Part shown: positions 4,689 through 8,299 of the stretch, in pieces
Numbering within the stretch: the stretch's first letter is position 1
How the letters are laid out: each line of letters opens with the position of its first letter
Assembly: GCA_003156795.1 (NCBI GenBank)
Contig: PMHU01000114.1
Coordinates: 244-8,542, forward strand
Direction of reading: 5' to 3'
DNA length: 8,299 nt
Source: Acidimicrobiaceae bacterium
GTDB lineage: Bacteria; Actinomycetota; Acidimicrobiia; Acidimicrobiales; Palsa-688
The notes under the pieces: model-generated
Databases searched by the model: none
What the model was told of the DNA's origin: nothing
The model's input: only the letters and a program-made list of their open reading frames with translations
Position numbers and translations under genes: made by a program

Positions 4689-6218
4689 GTGCTCGCAACG
4701 GTGGCGTCGTCGACGCTGGTCGGCGTCGAAGGAACACCCATTTCGGTCGAGGTCCACGTGTCGAGGGGACTTCCGTCCTTCACGATCGTGGGCCTGCCGG
4801 ACGCTTCCTGCCGCGAGTCGCGCGACCGCGTCAGGGCCGCGATCATCTCGAGCGGGTTCAAGTGGCCCCAACAACGGGTGACGGTCAATCTCGCCCCAAG
4901 TTCGGTTCGCAAGGCCGGCGCCGGCCTGGACCTACCCATAGCCATGGCGGTGCTCGCCGCCGACAGCCAGATTCCTGAGAGCGCCGTAGCCGGTATGGGG
5001 TTCCTCGGAGAGTTGGGCCTCGACGGCAGCGTCCGGAAGGTTCCCGGCGTTCTGCCGTTGGTGCACGCCATGAGAGCCGGGACGGTCGTGGTCCCGCCGT
5101 CCTGTGTGCCCGAGGCAGAGCTGGTACGAGGCGCAGACGTCAGGAGCGCGGCGGGTCTGCGGGGGCTGGTCTCAGTCCTCCGCGGGGAATCGGGTTGGGC
5201 CGCTCGCCCGCCGTCTCCCCCGCCGGAGCCGTCCGTGGCCGGACCCGACCTGGCCGACGTCAAAGGCCAGCCGCTCGCCCGTTTGGCCGTGGAGGTGGCG
5301 GCCGCAGGAGGCCACCACCTCCTCCTGGTAGGGCCACCTGGCGCCGGCAAGACCATGCTCGCCGAGCGTTTGCCCGGGCTCCTGCCGCCTCTTGGAACCG
5401 ATGAGGCTCTCGAAGTGGCGCGCATCCACTCGGCTGCCGGGCTGGCGCTTCCGGCCGGCGTTCTGGTTCGGAGACCGCCGTTCAGGGCCCCGCACCACAG
5501 CGCGTCGTTGGTGTCGCTGATTGGAGGTGGCGGCCCGCAGATGCGGCCCGGGGAGCTCAGCTGCGCCCATCGAGGGGTGTTGTTCATGGACGAGCTGGGC
5601 GAATTCCCCGCCGACGTGCTCGACACCCTTCGCCAGCCCATCGAGGAGGGCCGGGTTCTGGTCTGCCGAGCCCGGGCCAGTGTCGTTTTCCCGGCCCGAG
5701 TCCTCCTGGTCGGCGCCATGAATCCCTGCCCATGCGGAATGGAAAGTGGGTCCGGCTCGTGTCGATGCCGCGAGTCGGCCAGAGCCCGCTATGCCGCTCG
5801 CGTTTCGGGGCCCTTATTGGACCGGTTCGACTTGCGGGTCATGGTCGACCGCCCCGACGTCGGCGAACTCATCGGAGGAGCGAAGGCCGACTCGGCCGGG
5901 GCCGAGTCGACTACGACCGTGGCGGCTCGGGTGCAGGCGGCGCGCCACTTGGCCCACGGCCGATCGGTGACGTGCAACGCCGAACTGGCCGGACCGTCGC
6001 TCGACCGGGTGGCCCCCATCCACCCGTTGGCCAGCCGACTGCTCGAGGTACGGCTTCGCCAAGGGCGATTGTCGGCCCGCGGTTTGCATCGCGTCCGCAG
6101 GGTGGCCCGCACCCTCGCCGACCTGGATGGTCGGGCCGGTCCGGTGACGGTCGACGACGTCTACGGAGCCCTGGCGCTACGAGCAGATGTGTTCGCGGCT
6201 GAGGAGATGGTCCTGTGA
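4689..6218 (+). CDS. comM: ComM/YifB family AAA+ ATPase (Mg-chelatase-like branch-migration helicase)
   Basis: ComM is a hexameric AAA+ helicase that drives branch migration during integration of transforming DNA. The 509-residue product has the N-terminal ChlI-like domain (LVGVEGTPISVEVHVSRGLP, then IVGLPDAS and VTVNLAPSSVRKAGAGLDLP). The AAA+ core follows: Walker A GPPGAGKT at residues 215-222, the FRAPHHSAS segment, Walker B GVLFMDELGEF with Asp 301 and Glu 302, and MNPCPCG at 344-350. A C-terminal Mg-chelatase-type domain carries RLRQGRLSARGLHRVRRVARTLADL. GTG 4689 is preferred because it gives the familiar LATV...LVGVEG beginning and has GGAGG at 4680-4684, four bases away. TTG 4677 would add four residues but lacks a ribosome-binding site. 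All motifs are intact. Confidence 0.95.
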   Translation: MLATVASSTLVGVEGTPISVEVHVSRGLPSFTIVGLPDASCRESRDRVRAAIISSGFKWPQQRVTVNLAPSSVRKAGAGLDLPIAMAVLAADSQIPESAVAGMGFLGELGLDGSVRKVPGVLPLVHAMRAGTVVVPPSCVPEAELVRGADVRSAAGLRGLVSVLRGESGWAARPPSPPPEPSVAGPDLADVKGQPLARLAVEVAAAGGHHLLLVGPPGAGKTMLAERLPGLLPPLGTDEALEVARIHSAAGLALPAGVLVRRPPFRAPHHSASLVSLIGGGGPQMRPGELSCAHRGVLFMDELGEFPADVLDTLRQPIEEGRVLVCRARASVVFPARVLLVGAMNPCPCGMESGSGSCRCRESARARYAARVSGPLLDRFDLRVMVDRPDVGELIGGAKADSAGAESTTTVAARVQAARHLAHGRSVTCNAELAGPSLDRVAPIHPLASRLLEVRLRQGRLSARGLHRVRRVARTLADLDGRAGPVTVDDVYGALALRADVFAAEEMVL

Positions 6219-7435
6219 TTGGCGACGAAGGCGCGGCCGGCCAGGCTGCCTACGCGGCCGCGCTCAGCGGTCTGCCAGGGATGGGCCCGGCGACACTGGT
6301 GGCGGTGCTCGGACGTTGGGAACCGCGCCGGGCGTGGGAGCGGGTCCGCGCCGGCCGGCTCCAACGACCACCGCGAGGTCAAGGGCTCGATTTCGAATCC
6401 CGGCAAACCCGGCAGACTCCCTTGGACGGGGCGTTCGACTCGGGCTCCATTCGGTGCTCCGGGCGGACGTGGGCGGAGCTATCGCGGGGATTCGACCCGG
6501 AGACGTGGTGGGCGCCCATCGCCGGCCGGGGGATCGGCGTGACCTGGCCTGGTCTCGCCACTTACCCCGTCGCGTTGGCCGACGATCCGCACCCGCCGGG
6601 GGTCCTCTTCTGGCGGGGAGCTCTGGAATGCCTGGACCGGCCGTGCGTGGCCATCGTCGGCACGCGTCGGGCCACGCCCGATGGCCGATCGGTAGCGTTC
6701 GAGCTCGGTCGCGACCTGGCCGGTTCCGGCATATGTGTGGTGTCGGGACTGGCCCTGGGCATCGACGGAGCCGCCCACCTTGGTTCGCTCCGGGCCGTGG
6801 ACCAGCCCGGCGCCGTGGGTCCCGTCGGTGTGGCGGCGAGCGGGGTCGACGTGGTTTATCCGCGTCGCCATGCCGGTCTCTGGGAGCAGGTGGTCGCCGC
6901 CGGAGCCGTCGTTTCCGAGACGCCTCCGGGCCGGCCCGCGCAGGCGTGGCGCTTTCCGGCCCGCAACCGGGTGATCGCCGGCCTGGTGCGGATGGTCGTG
7001 GTCGTGGAGTCCCACGCGGCCGGTGGCAGCCTGATTACCGTCGAAGCCGCCCTCGAGCGAGGAGTGGAGGTGAGGGTCGTACCCGGTCCCGTCCACAGCC
7101 CCGCCAGCGCCGGCACCAACCAGCTGCTCTACGACGGCCCCGGCCCGGTAAGAAGCGCCAGGGACGTGCTCGACGCCCTCGGGATGTTCCTCCCGGACTC
7201 GAAGGCTCACCACGCTCGGGCCCAGGTGGGCGTGGAGGACGAAGCATCGCTGGTCCCGGTGCTGAGCTCGGCCGCCAAGGCCGTGCTGGCGGCGGTCGAG
7301 TGGAGGCCATCGTCGCTCAACCATATCGTCGACCGCAGCGCTACCAGCGTGGGGACGGCATTGCGGGCCTTGGACGAGCTCGAAGCGACCGGCTGGGTGG
7401 CCTCCGAGCGGGGGTGGTGGGTGCGGCGGCGGTAG
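6215..7435 (+). CDS. dprA: DNA-processing protein DprA (RecA loader)
   Basis: DprA binds incoming single-stranded DNA during natural transformation and loads RecA onto it; it is also found in species not known to be transformable. The 406-residue product has an N-terminal helix-hairpin-helix-like segment (LPGMGPATLVAVLG), then the DprA Rossmann domain. Its marks are VAIVGTRRATPDGR (from residue 145), VVSGLALGIDGAAH (S177 region), VDVVYPRRHAGL, FPARNRVIAG (247-256), AAGGSLITVEAAL and VPGPVHSPASAGTNQLL. A C-terminal winged-helix domain of about 60 residues ends in RALDELEATGWVASERGWWV. GTG 6215 overlaps the comM stop (GTGA), so the two are translationally coupled. No frameshift or missing motif is seen. 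Confidence 0.95.
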   Translation: MIGDEGAAGQAAYAAALSGLPGMGPATLVAVLGRWEPRRAWERVRAGRLQRPPRGQGLDFESRQTRQTPLDGAFDSGSIRCSGRTWAELSRGFDPETWWAPIAGRGIGVTWPGLATYPVALADDPHPPGVLFWRGALECLDRPCVAIVGTRRATPDGRSVAFELGRDLAGSGICVVSGLALGIDGAAHLGSLRAVDQPGAVGPVGVAASGVDVVYPRRHAGLWEQVVAAGAVVSETPPGRPAQAWRFPARNRVIAGLVRMVVVVESHAAGGSLITVEAALERGVEVRVVPGPVHSPASAGTNQLLYDGPGPVRSARDVLDALGMFLPDSKAHHARAQVGVEDEASLVPVLSSAAKAVLAAVEWRPSSLNHIVDRSATSVGTALRALDELEATGWVASERGWWVRRR

Positions 7436-7633
7436 CAGCTGACGCCGGTGGTGGATGAAGGTCGTCGGGTGAGGTTCGAGACAGCTAGCCCTACCTGTCG
7501 CGCCAAATATCGCCCAAAACCTCGCGGGGCGACCTCCAGCCACTAGCCTTTGTGACCAGTGACCGGTACTGCGAGGGCTCGGCTGGCGGGGCGCGCTCAA
7601 ATGGGCCGCGCCCGGGCGCGATAGGGGCGAAGG
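7436..7633 (+). other. 198-base leader between dprA and the sigma factor gene
   Basis: No credible gene lies here. GACAG (7480-7484) and CTGTC (7495-7499) can form a small hairpin after dprA, without a T-tract, so it is a weak terminator at best. A tandem heptamer GTGACCA/GTGACCG occupies 7552-7565. The only AT-rich patch is CCAAATAT at 7503-7510. I could not find a convincing -35/-10 pair for a housekeeping promoter. The 3' end holds the GC-rich repeats listed separately. Confidence 0.4.
7589..7620 (+). promoter_or_regulatory. Three GC heptamers forming a hairpin and a perfect 14-base palindrome before the sigma gene
   Basis: GGGCGCG occurs at 7589-7595 and 7614-7620, and its complement CGCGCCC at 7607-7613. 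The first and middle copies can form a 7-bp hairpin with an 11-base loop; the middle and last make a perfect palindrome CGCGCCCGGGCGCG (7607-7620), which suits a dimeric DNA-binding protein better than an RNA hairpin. The block ends 13 bases before the TTG start. A role in controlling the sigma gene is inference; GC-rich DNA makes such repeats easier by chance. Confidence 0.5.
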
Positions 7634-8299
7634 TTGGAAAACGAGCTAGACGAGGTAGACCGGCTCTGGTCCGAGTACAAGCGGTCGGGTGATCGCGCCG
7701 TGCGTGACCAGCTGATCGTTCGATACTCACCCTTGGTCAAGTTCGTCGCCGGCAGGGTCTCGGCCGGGCTGCCGCAAAGCATCGAGCAATCGGACCTCGT
7801 CAGCTACGGAATGTTCGGGCTGATAGACGCGATCGAGAAGTTCGATACCGAGCGGAATATCAAGTTCGAGACTTATGCCATCACCCGGATCAAGGGCGCC
7901 ATCATCGACGAACTGCGCTCAATCGACTGGGTGCCGAGGTCGGTGCGGGCCAAGGCCCGCGCCGTGGAGCAGGCCTACGCCTCCTTGGAAGCTTCCCTCG
8001 GGCGGGCCCCGAGCGACGCCGAGGTGGCCTCCGAACTACAGATGTCCGAAGGTGACTTGCAGTCAATTTTCGGCCAGATCTCATATATCGGCATTGTGGC
8101 CTTGGACGAAGTGATCTCCGGAGGGGGCTCGGACCGAGGGGAGTCAGTGACGCTCGGCGACTCGCTGGCCGATCGCGGCGACGGGCCCATGGCCGCCTTC
8201 GAGGTCGAGGAAATGAAGCAGATCCTGGCTGGAGCCATCAACCGGCTCGGTGACCGCGAGAAGATCGTCCTGAGCTTGTACTACTACGAGAACCTGACC
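7634..8299 (+). CDS. whiG: WhiG/FliA-type RNA polymerase sigma factor (3' end outside window)
   Basis: Alternative sigma-70-family factor of the WhiG/FliA group, which directs RNA polymerase to sporulation genes in streptomycetes and to motility genes in flagellated bacteria. Region 2 runs from about residue 27 to 105: LIVRYSPLVKFVAGRVSAGLP, SDLVSYGMFGLIDAIEKFD, FETYAITRIKGAIIDELRS and DWVPRSVRAKAR. Region 3 follows (SLGRAPSDAEVASELQMS) and region 4 begins with INRLGDREKIVLSLYYYENLT. The window ends after 222 codons with no stop; the family is usually about 240-280 residues, so most of region 4's helix-turn-helix is missing. TTG 7634 is essentially forced: an in-frame TAG lies at 7622-7624 and no earlier start fits. 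Upstream AGGGG at 7623-7627 may serve as ribosome-binding site. Whether it controls spores, motility or something else cannot be read here. Confidence 0.93.
   Translation, partial: MENELDEVDRLWSEYKRSGDRAVRDQLIVRYSPLVKFVAGRVSAGLPQSIEQSDLVSYGMFGLIDAIEKFDTERNIKFETYAITRIKGAIIDELRSIDWVPRSVRAKARAVEQAYASLEASLGRAPSDAEVASELQMSEGDLQSIFGQISYIGIVALDEVISGGGSDRGESVTLGDSLADRGDGPMAAFEVEEMKQILAGAINRLGDREKIVLSLYYYENLT

Noticed and set aside
4286..4978. 230-codon plus-strand open frame bridging the PLP enzyme end and comM start
   Set aside because: It overlaps three better-supported genes on both strands and has no ribosome-binding site or motif.
6187..7458. 423-codon plus-strand open frame over dprA
   Set aside because: It reads dprA in another frame and is almost entirely Arg/Gly/Pro/Ala; dprA has all its family motifs.
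7480..7499. Rho-independent terminator after dprA
   Set aside because: The stem is only five pairs with a ten-base loop and no T-tract follows.
6479..7600. 373-codon minus-strand open frame
   Set aside because: It is antisense to dprA, with no recognizable motif and shadow-frame composition.
7491..7730. 79-codon minus-strand open frame between dprA and the sigma gene
   Set aside because: It overlaps the conserved 5' part of the sigma gene and shows no motif.

Overview
This is a high-GC stretch of a bacterial chromosome, almost certainly from the Actinomycetota. Three things point there: the DUF2469 protein at 2432-2725 (a family I know only from actinobacteria), a WhiG/FliA-type sigma factor at the right edge, and the gene order rpsP-khpA-rimM-trmD-rplS ... 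DUF2469-yraN-comM-dprA ... whiG, which resembles mycobacteria and streptomycetes. Frequent GTG/TTG starts and 4-base stop/start overlaps also fit. I would guess a deep-branching actinobacterial class such as Acidimicrobiia, but the sequence alone does not settle that. No mobile element, CRISPR array, tRNA or rRNA is visible. The window is mostly core chromosome.

Left part (1-2323): a tight translation and ribosome-maturation operon. It encodes ribosomal protein S16, a KH-domain RNA-binding protein with an unusual acidic N-terminal extension, the 16S processing factor RimM, the tRNA m1G37 methyltransferase TrmD and ribosomal protein L19. The lepB and rnhB genes that follow rplS in several actinobacteria are absent; a 108-base gap leads straight to DUF2469.

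Middle part (2432-4558): the DUF2469 protein, a YraN-family nuclease-fold protein, and a Cys/Met-metabolism PLP enzyme whose reading frame overlaps the yraN stop and appears to start at CTG. Tail-to-tail with it on the minus strand lies a 70-residue Cys/His-rich putative zinc-binding protein. The intergenic DNA here carries several perfect inverted repeats: a 12-bp hairpin before yraN and two separate dyads in the comM leader.

Right part (4689-8299): comM (branch-migration helicase) and dprA (RecA loader), overlapping by 4 bases, both acting on incoming single-stranded DNA in natural transformation. A 198-base leader with three copies of a GC-rich heptamer follows, then a WhiG/FliA-type sigma factor cut by the window end.

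The most unusual signals concern translation starts. rimM and yraN both lack an ATG/GTG/TTG start at the place homology demands, and in each case a plausible start lies nearby but off by one base, next to a perfect hairpin. The PLP enzyme seems to use CTG with a perfect Shine-Dalgarno. I saw no convincing new defence or mobile system; the best candidates for undescribed biology are the structured leaders of comM and whiG and the small zinc-binding protein.
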